From Flaccisagitta enflata (Eukaryota > Chaetognatha > Sagittoidea > Aphragmophora), in assembly GCA_965153355.1 (NCBI GenBank), contig OZ231127.1, forward strand, positions 25,110,001 through 25,174,000: a stretch of 64,000 bases of DNA, given 5' to 3'. Every line of letters begins with the position of its first letter. Within the stretch, counting starts at the first letter, position 1. The notes under the pieces were generated by a model that saw nothing but the letters and a program-made list of their open reading frames with translations, did not search any database and was not told the DNA's origin. Made by a program: the position numbers and the translations under genes. Positions 15,363-27,267 of this stretch are shown here, one piece after another.

Positions 15363-16327
15363 ACGTAGCAGCGCTGATTTTCCACGGCTTTGTGTCACCG
15401 TTGTGGGGAAAAAAATATTCCATCCCTCCGAAACTGGCTGTATAAAGTAAACTCGCCACAAGCACAACGTCAATGGTCGGAGGTCAGAGGTCAGATGCAG
15501 CTCAGGTGCCATGTTTAAAAAAACTCACCATTATGGCTACCATCTGTGAGCGGCTATTTTCCACGTGTTTTATCACGCGTCTATGTTTCATCTGTTTTCG
15601 CTCTTCGTGTCCACAAACATTGTCGTTTAGCATTGTTTTGTAACGGGTGTTCGAATAAAAACTGTAGATATTTTTTAGTTAGGAATGGCCATCTGAATAT
15701 CAGTTTAAATAAATGACAAGTATGGTTGGATGACATATTTAGTACCAGACAACTTGGTAAAAAGATTTTGATAAAATCATTAATAAAATCTGAGTAAATC
15801 AAAATAAACAAAATTTTTAAAATGATTTTAGACGGCACATAGGACAAAATGCTCGCTCTCCTGGTCGGAAATGCCCCTGTATCCTTACTGAAAACTGTTT
15901 TACAAAAACTTAGTTCATGGACATAGAACACTAAAGAGGAAAAACCTTACATTTTCAGCTGTACAGATTATCGCAACAGTTTTTTTTTTTGAACACCGGA
16001 TATGCCACATGCTTTACACGAGTAGATTTCCAGTCCATTTGACCATTCCTTTCCTTTCCACATTTATCTTAAGCTCGACCCTGTAAAAGTGGTTCTTCAA
16101 AACTTGATGGTGATACAAATAACTTACATGGGACCTTCTAACTAACAATCGCTCGAATATATGTGCAATTTCATCTGTTTTCATTTGCCTCTCCAGTTTA
16201 CAAAACACAACTGACAAACTAACAGTGAAGAAAGTGACTAAAGATGTACAGTACCATAGGAGCAATGAGAACCTCAGATGGAGGGTCATTTCCTGCTTCA
16301 CTATTCTAATGAAGTAGCTTCAATTAT
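15363..16327. other. Intergenic, no gene seen
   Basis: AT-rich DNA with short unrecognised open frames on the minus strand (about 15581-15931 and 16014-16301). They lack codon bias or domains. Confidence 0.4.
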
Positions 16328-16600
16328 GGTTTTTCTGAAAGCTGATGAGCAAGAGCTTTGAGTGAATATAGTTTTATTCCTCTAGCTCTAACTGTTGACC
16401 AAAAAGTTCAGCACCACTCGAGATTTGAACCTGCGACACTGAAGAGAGAGAAATTAACTTTCCCAAGTCCATCACTCTATCAACAGAGCTATAGCACCAC
16501 ATGCAGTTTAAAGATATCAATTGGCGGTTTTGTTATGAATCACTTGGTTTGGAATTTTGTGTTCACTCAATACCATGGACCATCAGCTTTCAGAAAAACC
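16328..16600. mobile_element. Inverted-repeat element with internal tRNA-like segment
   Basis: Perfect 19-bp terminal inverted repeats (GGTTTTTCTGAAAGCTGAT, 328-346 relative to 16000, and its complement at 16582-16600). The interior holds a minus-strand tRNA-like region, annotated separately. No protein is encoded. Confidence 0.75.
16411..16499 (-). ncRNA. tRNA-like (pol III box) segment, degenerate
   Basis: On the minus strand it starts GGTGCTATAGCTCTGTTGAT (A-box-like), and 50 bp on has AGGTTCAAATCTC (B-box-like), ending in GTGGTGC. The D arm can form, but the anticodon and acceptor stems do not pair cleanly, so it is a tRNA-derived relic and not a gene. Confidence 0.5.
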
Positions 16601-16842
16601 AAAGCTTTAGGTTCTTCCTTTAAACAGTGAGAATATAGAGGGCCCTCTTTCTACTGCTCTTATTGCTCCCATCGTACTGCACCGGTTTCGTGCATTTAAG
16701 TAAGTTGCTAGTTTGTGATAAACGGCAACCTGCACATGTATGAGACATCGAGGCATTTGTATTTCCCAAAATCACGTTAGCACAAACATTCGATGCTAGG
16801 CCTAGCGGACTCCTAACCCTATCATGAACCTTTTCTCTCACA

Positions 16843-17878
16843 TTTATTTTTTCCGCTTTCGAGTAATTGACCGCTAAGGAATAAAATCCAAAGCACGGGA
16901 CGGAATGTACAAGAAAACCTGAACGGCCGGATAAAAGGCAAAAGCAAAATGAGATTGTGATAAAAATTGCAGAGAAATTGTTTCAGAGGAGAAAGAACTT
17001 AGAGTACAGTGAATTCCTTTCTGCTTCGGTTTGTGAGCAGAGGCAAAGTAGTTTTTTTTTTTTCAAATAGATTCTCATTGGTTACTTTCCTTTGCACTTA
17101 ACGTGTCTCAGAGTTTGTTCTTTATTTCTTCTCTTCCTCTCATTCTTCTTTGGTTCTTGCTTTCATTTATATCTGACCTGATACTTACTGCCAGTGGTTA
17201 GTCCACTGCTGCAGCACACATACGTGTGCATGTGCGAAACTTAGCATGTTGGTGACAAGTATACCACGTCCATCTAACAGTACCATGCTATGGCAGTCTC
17301 ACTCGGTCCCATAAAAGAATTAGGTCAGAATTTTCGAGTTAGGGGAAAATTTAGTCGATTTACAGAAGGCGGAACCATGAAATTTTGTTTCCCCAAGAAA
17401 AAATCCATTTCTGTTGTCCACCTTTCTACCACCTACTTACCCTCTCTGCCTCTCTCCGCCTTCTTCTTCTCCATCTTACGCTCACCTCACACTAGGCCCA
17501 TCTTTTCCCCCTGGCCTTCGTTCTCCTTCTCTTCATCCCCATTTGTGTCACACGAGGCCCAAGTTTTCCCTCCAGTCTTCGCGCTCCCTCCCTACATCTC
17601 CACTCGTCCACCATCTCCCCCGCCCTCTCTCGAGCCCTCTCGGCGGTCCTTAATCGACGCAGCGTGAAAACATGCCAGATGAAAATGCTCCACTTTAATC
17701 CCGGAAAAGTACTTTCTCTCGTTTTTCCCTCCTTTTTGCCTTTTTTCCTTCTACTTATTGCAAATCCACATTTTTTTTCTTCCCTCTTCTTTTTTTCCCC
17801 ACATTCATATTGCAAATCCATTTTCCTCTTTGATAAAAAAAAAAAAAAGTAAAATGTTGCTTCACCAGTGGTCGGGAT
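16843..17878. other. Intergenic, pyrimidine-rich
   Basis: C/T-rich DNA (17400-17800) with a short poly-A run at about 17836. The proline/serine open frames follow from composition. Confidence 0.4.
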
Positions 17879-17879
17879 T

Positions 17880-17958
17880 TTTAGTCACGCGTAGGTGACT
17901 TAAGAGACTTAATCCGTCCCGTCGATCGGTAGGTGCGTCCGTTGGTCCCTTACTCGGC
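17880..17958 (-). mobile_element. CAAGG-family fragment
   Basis: It starts TTTAGTCACGCGTAGGTGAC and continues into GTCCG-type tetranucleotides. Only the hairpin end is kept. Confidence 0.55.
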
Positions 17959-17976
17959 TAATGTGGCTCATGTTAT

Positions 17977-18236
17977 ATGACAAGTGGAACAATATCCCTC
18001 AGTCCCTCAAACTGAAGAATATGGAAGAAGGCCTTGTGAGCCCTCACTGATTAGTTACTACGCGCATCACTCCTAGTTTTCCATCCAGCAAAACCAACTC
18101 AGCAAACATCCATTCTGAGTCCAAATCAAAACACCAATGCTTACCAAAAGTAGATAAGGGCAAATGATTGTTACCTGTTTGACCAAGATTCAACGAATTA
18201 CCCGAGGGCAACATTATCAAGAAACCCTACCCTTAA
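17977..18236. repeat. Dispersed ~250-bp repeat, copy 1
   Basis: It shares GTGGAACAATATCCCTCA, CATTCTGAGTC, AGATAAGGGCA, GATTGTTACCT and CCCGAGGGCAACATT, in the same order, with 32061-32277. Neither end shows inverted repeats. Its type is unknown. Confidence 0.75.
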
Positions 18237-18489
18237 AGGATAGAATCGAGGTCAAGCCTAATGCGACCGCCGGACAGTCTAATCCAAGGTACTGAGTAGT
18301 ATCATCAGTTTATCTAGCATCCTCTGGCCATTTATCTGCAGCATTTTTCCAAAATTGATGGTCGAAAAATCTTTCTGTCACGACTCAATCACAACACAGC
18401 TCGCTATTCAAATCAAACTTATAAATTCAAAATAGTAATTCAGCCTTGATTTGAATGGAAAATCTGAGATTCTTTTATTCTTACTTTGT

Positions 18490-19162
<673 letters not shown>

Positions 19163-19365
19163 CAAGGGCCTTTACACGGCTACCTAAGTCACTTGTGGGT
19201 GGGCAGGGGCAGTGATGAAATAGACTAACTAAGCAGTTGGGCAGGAGCAGTAACGCAAAAACCGCCCATAAACGTCGAATAAAGCAAGTGTTACGGACAG
19301 ACTGACAGACCAATAGACCGATGGACCAATGGACAGAGCAGGTTATAGAGTTGCGTGCATGCGAC
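19163..19365 (+). mobile_element. CAAGG-family element, full-length form
   Basis: It begins CAAGGGCCTTTACACGGCTA, continues with GTGGGTGGGCAGGGGCAGTG, has a GACC/GACAG core, and ends GAGTTGCGTGCATGCGAC followed by TAAAAA. Both ends are visible. A second 5' fragment (GGCTACCCAGTCGTTTGCGG) lies at about 19580-19615. Confidence 0.8.
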
Positions 19366-19746
19366 TAAAAATGAGATATTCTATTTCCGAGATAGTGTTC
19401 ATGTCAAATGTTTCCATCTTCTGTATCAATGCTTATTTCATACCAGTTCGGTGACATTGATATTTTTCCTTTCTTCTTGCCTTCACGTTCACGTCGGTTG
19501 ACCTCGTGTACCTCCCACACCCTCTACATCATAAAATCAGTTTTAATTACATCGCATATTTTCAACAGGGTTTCTACATGGCTACCCAGTCGTTTGCGGG
19601 TGGACAGGGGCATTGATATATTCACAATTTTCCCCTTATTTCATTTTATTTTATTTCATTTCTCTTTTGCCTCTTTTGCCTCTTTTGCCCCTTTTGCCTC
19701 CTCTTTTACAGTACTATGTCGAATTGTCAATTTATTTTGATCCCTT

Positions 19747-20600
19747 TTGGGCAGCGGCCCCGAAGGGGTCGATGACCTATGCTTTCACACATATGGGGAA
19801 TTTCTCCTCCTTCTCCTTCTCCTTCTCCTTCTTCTCCGTCCGTCCCCCCCCTAGACCCAAATCCCAGCCTACAGGCCCAAAATCCTGCTTTGCGGCTCAA
19901 ATCCCAGCCTGAAGTCCCAAATTCCAGCCTGGAGGCCCATATCCCAGCCTGGAGGCCCAAATCCCAACCTGGAAGCCCAAATCCCAAACTTGAGGCCAAA
20001 TTTCTAGCCTCGAGGCCAAAATCTCAGCCTCGAGGCCCAAATCCCAGCCTCGAGGCCCAAATCCCAGCCTTGAGGCCCATATCCCAGCCTCGAGGCCTAA
20101 ATCCCAACCTGGAAGCCCAAATCCCAACCTGGGAGCCTAAATCCCAAACTTGAGGGCAAATTCCTAGCCTCAAGGCCCAAATCCCAGCCTCCAGGCCCAA
20201 ATCCCAGCCGCCAGGCCCAAATCCCAGCCTCAAGGCCCAAATCCCAGCCTCCAGGCCCAAATCCCAGCCTCCAGGCCCAAATCCCAACCTCCAGGCCTAA
20301 ATCCCAATCTCCAGGCCCAAATCCCAGTCTCCAGGCCCAAATCCCAGCCTCCAGGCCCAAATCCCAGCCTCCAGGCACGAATCTCAAACTCCAGGCCCAA
20401 ATCTCAAACTCAAGGCCAAAATCCCAGCCTCCAGTTCCAAATCCCAGCCTCAAGGCCTCAAGGCCCAAATCCCAGCCTGTGTAAAAGCATAGGTCATCGA
20501 CCCCTTCAGGGCCGCTGCCCTGCTCACTCAACTTCAAGCACAACCTACTAAGCAGGGCACGGGTACCGCTGACCATCTAACGCTTTTGCGACTATTTTGG
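19747..20600 (+). mobile_element. GCGGCC foldback element, type I, with long minisatellite
   Basis: Left arm GGGCAGCGGCCCCGAAGG then TCGATGACCTATGC; right arm with the complement at about 20485-20520; tail GCACGGGTACCGCTGACC at about 20555. Between them are some 30 copies of a 20-bp unit (CCCAAATCCCAGCCTCGAGG type) at 19850-20470, after a CTTCTC-rich tract. Open frames here (Leu-Gly-Leu-Glu-Ala-Gly-Ile-Trp types) are products of the repeat. Confidence 0.85.
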
Positions 20601-21110
20601 TTAGCGGCCCCAAAGGGGACTTTTGTTTGTTTGCCTATCCGTTCATCTGTTTGTCCCCCCATAAGGCCTCTCAGACCTGAAATCTTCCCAAAATTTGCCC
20701 TCCCAGGCATTATATTGGCCCTCAAAAGCCTGAATTCTGCCCTATCTGACCTGGAATCAACCTTCTCAAGGCGGAAATCTGCCCTCTCAGGCCTGAAATC
20801 TGCCCTCTCAGGCCCGAAATTTGCCTTTCAAACCTAATATTTGTCTTTTCAGCTGCAGGCCCAAAATTAGCCCTTTCAGGCTTCAAATCTGCCGTGCCAG
20901 CCCTCAGAACTCAAATCTGCTCTCAGGCCTGGATTCTCCCCTCTCAGACCTCAAATCGGACAAATGGATGGACGGACAAAAGTCCCTCTGTGTTCAACAG
21001 GACTTCGTCCCCTTGGGTGCCGCTGCCCTGCCTCTCACTCCAATCCACAATTATACAAAGCAGGGCAACGGGTATGGCTGACCACATATTGCCATTGGGC
21101 GACCTGTTCT
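20601..21110 (+). mobile_element. GCGGCC foldback element, type II
   Basis: It starts TTAGCGGCCCCAAAGGGGAC in direct contact with the type I copy. The minisatellite unit here is CTCTCAGGCCTGAAATCTGC. It ends with a degenerate right arm (GGACTTCGTCCCCTTGGG) and the type II tail CTGACCACATATTGCC. Confidence 0.75.
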
Positions 21111-21348
21111 ATATCAAAATCAGAATGAGCGCTCGGCTTACAGACCATGTAGATCCAAGCAGAGATTTACAATATCGGGGTGATCATGCACAGTTCAAGG
21201 GCTCTTTAGCATAACATCTTGTAATAGCGGTAACATACGACTAACGTAGCTTTTTTACATTTAACTGTCCGCTTAACGTTACCGGTAATGACGGCTAAAG
21301 CTGACCGGAAAAAATCGCAGAAGAGTCGTAAAGGAGTAGAGTTTGATT

Positions 21349-21608
21349 CAGGGGTGTATATAAATGAGCGGCTTTTGATTTTATTCCCCCCCTGCTTTTG
21401 ATTTTCTTCCCCGCGACGCTTTACAAAATCATTGATTTTCTTCCCCTCAAAGCTATAAAACAGTATATTCTAGGCTTAAATAGTGTTAAATTGTGTTGTA
21501 GTAATTGTATTTTACCTTTTGGTACTACCAAAAGTGTTAGATCTTCAAAAATTTTCTTTTTTCTTTTTTTCACCGGGGGGGGGGAATACTCAACTTTATA
21601 CACCCCTG
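21349..21608. mobile_element. hAT-type miniature element (260 bp)
   Basis: Terminal inverted repeats CAGGGGTGTATA and TATACACCCCTG, flanked on both sides by the 8-bp direct repeat GTTTGATT (21341-21348 and 21609-21616). An 8-bp target duplication with CAGGG ends is the hAT hallmark. No transposase is present. Confidence 0.88.
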
Positions 21609-21937
21609 GTTTGATTTGATTGATGATCTAAGTTTTAGCCTTATCGGGAAAAAAGTTTAAGTCAGTCTTCCACTTTTTGACATATTCGAGAGAAACAGGG
21701 TTTTCATTTTCTTATGGGAAAGTTGAGGGTCTCCACCGACCGAATGTGGCCTCCAATGAAATTGATAGGGTAAGTAAATTTGATAATTCTCTTTCATTTG
21801 GCGCCAAGCAGAATGCTCTACGGCAAATATTTTTCGCGCTATGAATTTTTAAAGATTTATTTACGAAAAATTCAAATTGAATTTTTTTCAATTTTCTTTT
21901 ATTTTGTGTAGGATGAATAAAGGAGTGTATCTAAGTT

Positions 21938-22370
21938 TGTTTGAGCATGCAAATACAAGAAAACATGTATATGAGCATAGTTGCTCATCTGTGAGGGTGA
22001 TTTTGAGCATTTTAGCTCATTTAGCTCATTTAGCTCAGTCTGTTTTTCTGATTTAAAATGCAATAAATGAATAAATGTTTTGATACATGTTTGAGCATGC
22101 AAATACAAGAAAGCATGTCAGTGAGCAGAGCTGCTCATCTGTGATGGTGTTTTTAAAGTATTCTAGCTCATTTAGCTCATTTAGCTTGCTCTTTCTTTTT
22201 AATTTCATAACAGATGAATGAATAAATGTTTTGATTTAAGCATGCAAATACAGGAAAGCATGTCAGTGTGCATGGCTGGTTGTCTGGTTGAGTGACTTTG
22301 AATATTTTTGCTCAGCTAGCTCATTTGGCTCAGTCCTATTTTTCTTTGATTTTCAGAACAACCAATACAT
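21938..22370. repeat. Three ~148-bp tandem repeats
   Basis: Units start near 21941, 22091 and 22235, each with GAGCATGCAAATACA, then CATGT...GAGCA, then repeated TTTAGCTCA and finally GAATAAATGTTTTGAT. Each copy carries the octamer ATGCAAAT. Confidence 0.75.
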
Positions 22371-22526
22371 ACAATTGCTCTTGATTTGATCTAACAAATA
22401 AAAAGAATTGCAGTGACTGAAGACAAAAGCTTGGAGAAAAGTGAACAACGCTTACGACTTTTTTCCTCACGGCGACAGCCGCCATTACTGGTAGATTTCT
22501 TTTCTTTCGTTTATGTGCGTCCTCAC

Positions 22527-22580
22527 ACATTCATTCATTCATTGATTCATTGATTCATTCATTTATTCATTCAGTCATTC
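22527..22580. repeat. Short (ATTC)n tract
   Basis: About 54 bp of ATTC with variants. Confidence 0.85.
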
Positions 22581-22915
22581 AAAAGGTTCATTCACATATT
22601 CTTGATAAGTAAGGCGCACATGTTGATCGTAACATGGCCTTGTTTCTTTTGTCTCTTTCCTTTCTTTTTGATCTTTCTTTTGATCTCTCTCTCACATACT
22701 TCGACCTCTGTATCCTATGGAAGATGCGGAAGTTCCTCTGTTGCTCTTTTTTATTGTCCGTCGCCACTGAGCCAGTTTTAAACAATTGAACAAACACATG
22801 CGCATAAACTGATCTGTGTTAATTAGCCGCAATCTACCCGCATCTCTTTGATTATTCAGCTGTATCGCCTTTAAATGCTAAGTTAAAGACCTTTTATTAC
22901 GTAACATGAAGAAAA

Positions 22916-23023
22916 CAAGGCCAAGTAGGCCAATAAGGTGCGACGTGTGGATCGTCGAACGAATGCGTTACCCGACCAACCGACCGACGGACACAGCTAT
23001 TTATAGAGTTGCTTTGTCGCACC
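22916..23023 (+). mobile_element. CAAGG-family element, short form
   Basis: CAAGGCCAAGTAGGCC start, GACC core, and GTCGCACC end followed by TAAAAA. It is the same subfamily as 4089-4221. It is followed at once by (AG)n. Confidence 0.8.
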
Positions 23024-23034
23024 TAAAAATCAAC

Positions 23035-23148
<114 letters not shown>

Positions 23149-23283
23149 AATTGCAAAACGTGGAATACCCAAGCGATCCAGTTTCTCCAGACTTAGATAT
23201 TTTTTTGTTCTTTAAATCGTTCAACAAAGATGAAATTTTCACAGTCGTATGTCCAAATAAAGAGGACCACACATCTGAATTTC

Positions 23284-23350
23284 AAGTCGCAAGCACGCGA
23301 CTATATACCCCGTTTTGTCCGTCTGTCGGTTGGTCGTGACTGGGGTAGTC
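23284..23350 (-). mobile_element. CAAGG-family fragment
   Basis: GTCGCAAGCACGCGACTATA hairpin end, then GTCCGTC-type units. Confidence 0.6.
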
Positions 23351-23552
23351 GTGTATCAAGTTTCAAGCCGTGTATTCAAGTCTTTTTTATTACTATTTCA
23401 TTTTAAAACCAAGCATTCGTTTCTGCAACGCCGGTTCCAACTCAAAAGCTCCGAAGAGTCTTACAACTCGTCGACAATGAATTGCAAAAAAAATAAACAT
23501 TAATTAAGTGCTTTTAACCGGACTACAATCTCTCGTTAAAAGAAGCTCTGCC

Positions 23553-23726
23553 ATGTATCGGCCGAGACCCGTGACAAGTCCTTTGACATTAAAACTGTTC
23601 GATGTCAACATCGACCGTAGCGCCGATTCACGCGTGGACAAATATCGCGCCAACAGCAACAGTCTCACTTCTCTATTTCTGGCCAATCTCCAAGATGTCG
23701 GACATCCCATCCAAGTGGTTGCTAAA
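23553..23726 (+). CDS. Kinase-KEN-kelch gene, exon A (kinase N-lobe)
   Basis: Proposed first coding exon. The ATG at 23553 sits in a reading frame open from 23508, and 58 codons run to the donor GTATAA in phase 0. The last residues, Val-Val-Ala-Lys, fit strand beta3 of a protein kinase; the lysine would be the ATP-binding one. Joined in phase to exon B at 29943, the sequence runs straight into an alpha-C helix ending His-Pro-Asn-Ile. The place of the glycine loop is taken by Ser/Leu/Thr residues with no Gly-x-Gly. An acceptor-like CGTTAAAAG just upstream (about 23540) means this could be an internal exon, so the true N terminus is open. No ankyrin repeats (RNase L) or luminal/transmembrane region (IRE1) is visible upstream. 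Confidence 0.68.
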
Positions 23727-23787
23727 GTATAATGGATTGGATGAATCGTCGTTATGCACTGGGCCGGAACAACCGTGTGCGGGGCCC

Positions 23788-24395
23788 TAACCATGCCAAA
23801 AAAAAAAATTGCACAACTTTTTGAGGACTCTTGGTTCGTTCATAGGAGGTGAAACTATAAAAAATCAGTGAGCATTTTAAAGGGCTTCAAAAAATCTATC
23901 AATTGAGTGGTGTCAGAGCGTTGTAGCTCAAAACCTTTAAAAACTACAATGATATGAAGTAAATATGTCAATTCTGCTTACTGCCAGAAAGAGCGTTTTC
24001 ACACATCCTTTAGAACTGTACCTTTCACTTTCATTTAATCATAACTTCTAAACGGTTTAAGTTACAAATTTCTGCTTGGCGCCATTTTGAAGAAAATTTT
24101 CTAATTTTTTTTTCCTCATGAATTTTTTAAAATTTAGGTCAGTATTTACGTTGATACATAGGAAAAAGAGGAAAATTCTTATGATTGATTGATTGGTTTT
24201 GAGGGAAATGGAGTTATCAAATTCATTTCGTTGTCATTTTAAAACAAAAAAAGTTACAACGTTCTGCTTGGTCTAGTTTTGAAGAATTTTTGAATATCTT
24301 TCTAACGGTCACTGATTTTTTATAGTTTACTATACAGAGAGCGATTTGGTATGCATTTAAAGGTAAGTGTGCAATTTTTTTCTTTGGCATGGTTA
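23788..24395. mobile_element. TA-flanked MITE (family 'CCATGCC'), nested in hAT
   Basis: Ends TAACCATGCC and GGCATGGTTA; removing it with one TA restores a continuous hAT end (GGGGCCC-TA-GGCGC). Shared interior motifs (GAGTGGTGTCAGA, TCTGCTTGGCG) tie it to the copy at 39963-40566. Confidence 0.85.
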
Positions 24396-24483
24396 GGCGC
24401 TTAAGGTAGCGGGGCCCCCCACTATATACAACATGTTGAAAGGTTGAAGCAAGCATATGATTCAGGCAGAATATTTGTTTTGC

Positions 24484-25165
24484 TTTTTGGGCAGCGGCCC
24501 CAAAGGAGACGAAATCCTGTAGAACACAGGGGAACTTTCGTTCTTCCGTTCGTTCGTTCGTCTGTCGTTAGTCCCCCCCCTTTATCAGACCCCTCAGGCC
24601 TCAAATCTGGCCTCTCAGGCCTCAAATCCAGCCTCTCAGGCCTCAAATCCAGCCTCTCAAGTCTCAAATCCAGCCTCCCAGGCCTCAAATCTGGCCTCTC
24701 AGGCCTCAAATCTGGCCTCTCCTGCCTCAAATCTGGCTACTCAGGCCTCAAATCCAAATTCTCAGACCTCAAACCTGGCCTCTCATGCCTCAAATTAGGC
24801 CTCTCAGGCTTCAAATCAGTCATTTTAACCTTAATCTATTGCTCCCAGGCTTCAAATCAGTCCTCTGGCCTTTCAAGACTTAATCCAGCTCTCTCAAGCC
24901 TCAAGTCAGCCCTCTCAAGCTTCCAATTGACATTCTTTGGCCTTATATCAGCCTTCTTAGACCTCAGTTTAGGCTCTTGAATGCCTTCAGTCGGCCCTAG
25001 CATCTTATCCACTTCTTCAGGCAGGACGCACAAGAGTCCCCCTCTGTTCTACAGGACTTTGTTTCCTTCGGGGCCGCTGCTCTGCTTCCCCTAACTCCAA
25101 TTCACAATCACTCAAAGCAGGGCAACGGGAATCGCTGACCACATATTGCTCTTGGGCGACCTGTT
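24484..25165 (+). mobile_element. GCGGCC foldback element, type II, nested in hAT
   Basis: GGGCAGCGGCCCCAAAGGAG start; minisatellite unit CTCTCAGGCCTCAAATCTGG, about 18 copies; type II tail CTGACCACATATTGC...GGGCGACCTGTT. Confidence 0.85.
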
Positions 25166-25548
25166 GCAATTAAGATAAAGCCATAGCTGTTTGATCAAGA
25201 ATTCTAACACTCAATGCAAAAACATTATAATGAGACCATTGCACAAGGAAATGGAGTGCATAAGCAACTTATGATCCTGTTCAAGCTCAGTATGAAGGCA
25301 CTATTAATTAGCCTAAGCAAGCAGTCTAGAGAAATAAAAAGCCACTCAAAAAATATTTTTTATTCAAGGTTCAGTGTTGTAGTGCTTAACCTGAAACTCC
25401 AATGATTAAGACAGCCATGTAACTAGGAATCCATTCAATGGATATCATGGACCATCCAAATCAACAGAGCCCAAGCATAAGCTTAAGCACCTTGAAATCT
25501 AAGGCTTTCTATAAACGGATAATGCTGAAGCTTATTCATTAGCATAAA

Positions 25549-26149
25549 TAACAGGATGTGCAAAAGATTTGGTACAGATGTAAGAAAATATGCAAATGCT
25601 GTTTTTACATATATCTTTTTCCATCAAAATCAGGGTTAATTATATTGGTTAGCTATTTTTTAATGTTCATTAGGGAATAGGCAGCAATTATTTTTAGAAT
25701 GAGATTGATAAAGGGCAGATATGGTATATTCACAGTGGCCTCGAAAAATATTACTGTTGATGGACCAACAGAAAATGATGATGCATTCTTGACTGATTTT
25801 GCAGTTTTTTTAAAAATGCTGAGACCAAAATTTTTAGGCAGAATGGTTGTCCTGTTTCATTGATGTATTACAGTATTCATTAACTTCATTGTGATAATAG
25901 TAAATGTAGTATTTTTGGCTATACATAATTGCTGTTTTTTGCCGGTAAAAATCTCGTAAAATTGGGAAGTGTGCTCTTAGCATAACTCCTTTTTTGACAA
26001 ACCAGGGAGGTTGAACACAAAACCTATGCATTTTAACATTAAATAGAACTAATTGAGATACTGCATTTCAAATTTTAGCTTATTACGCCATCTAGAAGTA
26101 TGGTTTTTGTGATAATGTGTAAATACCAAATTTTTTGCACACCCTGTTA
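25549..26149. mobile_element. TA-flanked MITE nested in hAT tandem unit 1
   Basis: Ends TAACAGGATGTGCAAAAGAT and, complementary, TTTTTTGCACACCCTGTTA. In sister units the site reads AAATAATATC uninterrupted, so the target was TA. Confidence 0.85.
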
Positions 26150-26263
26150 ATATCAATGCAAAAGCAAATGGCGTGCATATAAGCAACTTTTGATCTTGTT
26201 CAAGCTTAGTATGAAAGTACAATGAATTTGACTACTGCAAAAGCAAATGGTCCAGAGGAATAA

Positions 26264-26799
26264 CAAGGTCAACAAACCTTAGTCGCGTGGTAATAAAGGT
26301 AATAAAGGTAATTAAGGCAATCAAGTTAATTACATAATTACTAATTATTACCTAAAAATACCTATCTTTATACCTAAAGTACCCTGAAGTACCCTTAAGT
26401 ACCTACTATACCCTTAAGTACCATAAAGTACCCTTAAGTACCTTATAGTACCCAATAGTACCTAAAGTCCCTGGGGTACCCTATAGTGCCCTTAAGTACT
26501 CTAGAGTACCGTAAAGTACCCTAAAGTACCTTTAAAATGAAGATTTAAGCTCTATTTCAAAAATGTTACGTGGCGGACTTACATGATGCAAATTACAAAA
26601 ATAACTTAAGGGGTGACTTAAGTGACCTTAAATGACTGAAATTAATTCTAAATACCTTGAATTACCCTAAAGTACCCTTAAGTACCCTAAAGTACCTTTA
26701 AAATGAAGATTAGAGTCATATTTCAAAAAAGTTACGTGACCGACCGACAGACCGACAGAACGACCGACACAGCGGCTTCTAGAGTCGCGTTCACGCGAC
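26264..26799 (+). mobile_element. CAAGG-family element with exact ends, nested in hAT tandem unit 2
   Basis: It begins CAAGGTCAACAAACCTTAGT and ends AGAGTCGCGTTCACGCGAC. It is flanked by TAA on both sides; sister units read GGAATAAAAAGCC without it, so the target duplication is TAA. The interior holds runs of AGTACCCTTA-type decamers and a GACC core near 26735. Confidence 0.85.
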
Positions 26800-27267
26800 T
26801 AAAAAGCCACTCATAAAATATTTCCTTATTCAAGGTTCAGTGTTGTCATGCTTAACCTGAAACTCCAATGATTATGACAGCCATGTTACTAGGAATCCAT
26901 TCAATGGATATCAAGGACCATTTTAATCAACAGAGCTCAAGCAAAAGCTTAAGCACCTTGAAATCTAAGGCTTTCTATAAACGAATAATGCTGAAGCTTA
27001 TTCATTAGCATAAATAATATCAATGCATCAGAAAAGACCATTGCACAAGCAAATGGCGTGCATATAAGCAACTTTTGACCCTGTTGAAGCTCAGTATGAA
27101 AGCATAATTAATTTGACCACTGCACAAGCAAATGGTCCAGAGGAATAAAAAGCCACTCATAAAATATTTTCTTTTTCAAGGTTCAGTGTTGTAGTGCTTA
27201 ACCTGAAACTCCAATGATTAAGACAGCCATGTTACTAGGAATCCATTGAATGGATATCATGGACCAT

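Noticed and set aside
19779-20576. Regular ~20-bp repeats suggesting a CRISPR-like array or a repeat protein
   Set aside because: The units are contiguous with no unique spacers, the host is eukaryotic, and the same units recur in many foldback elements.
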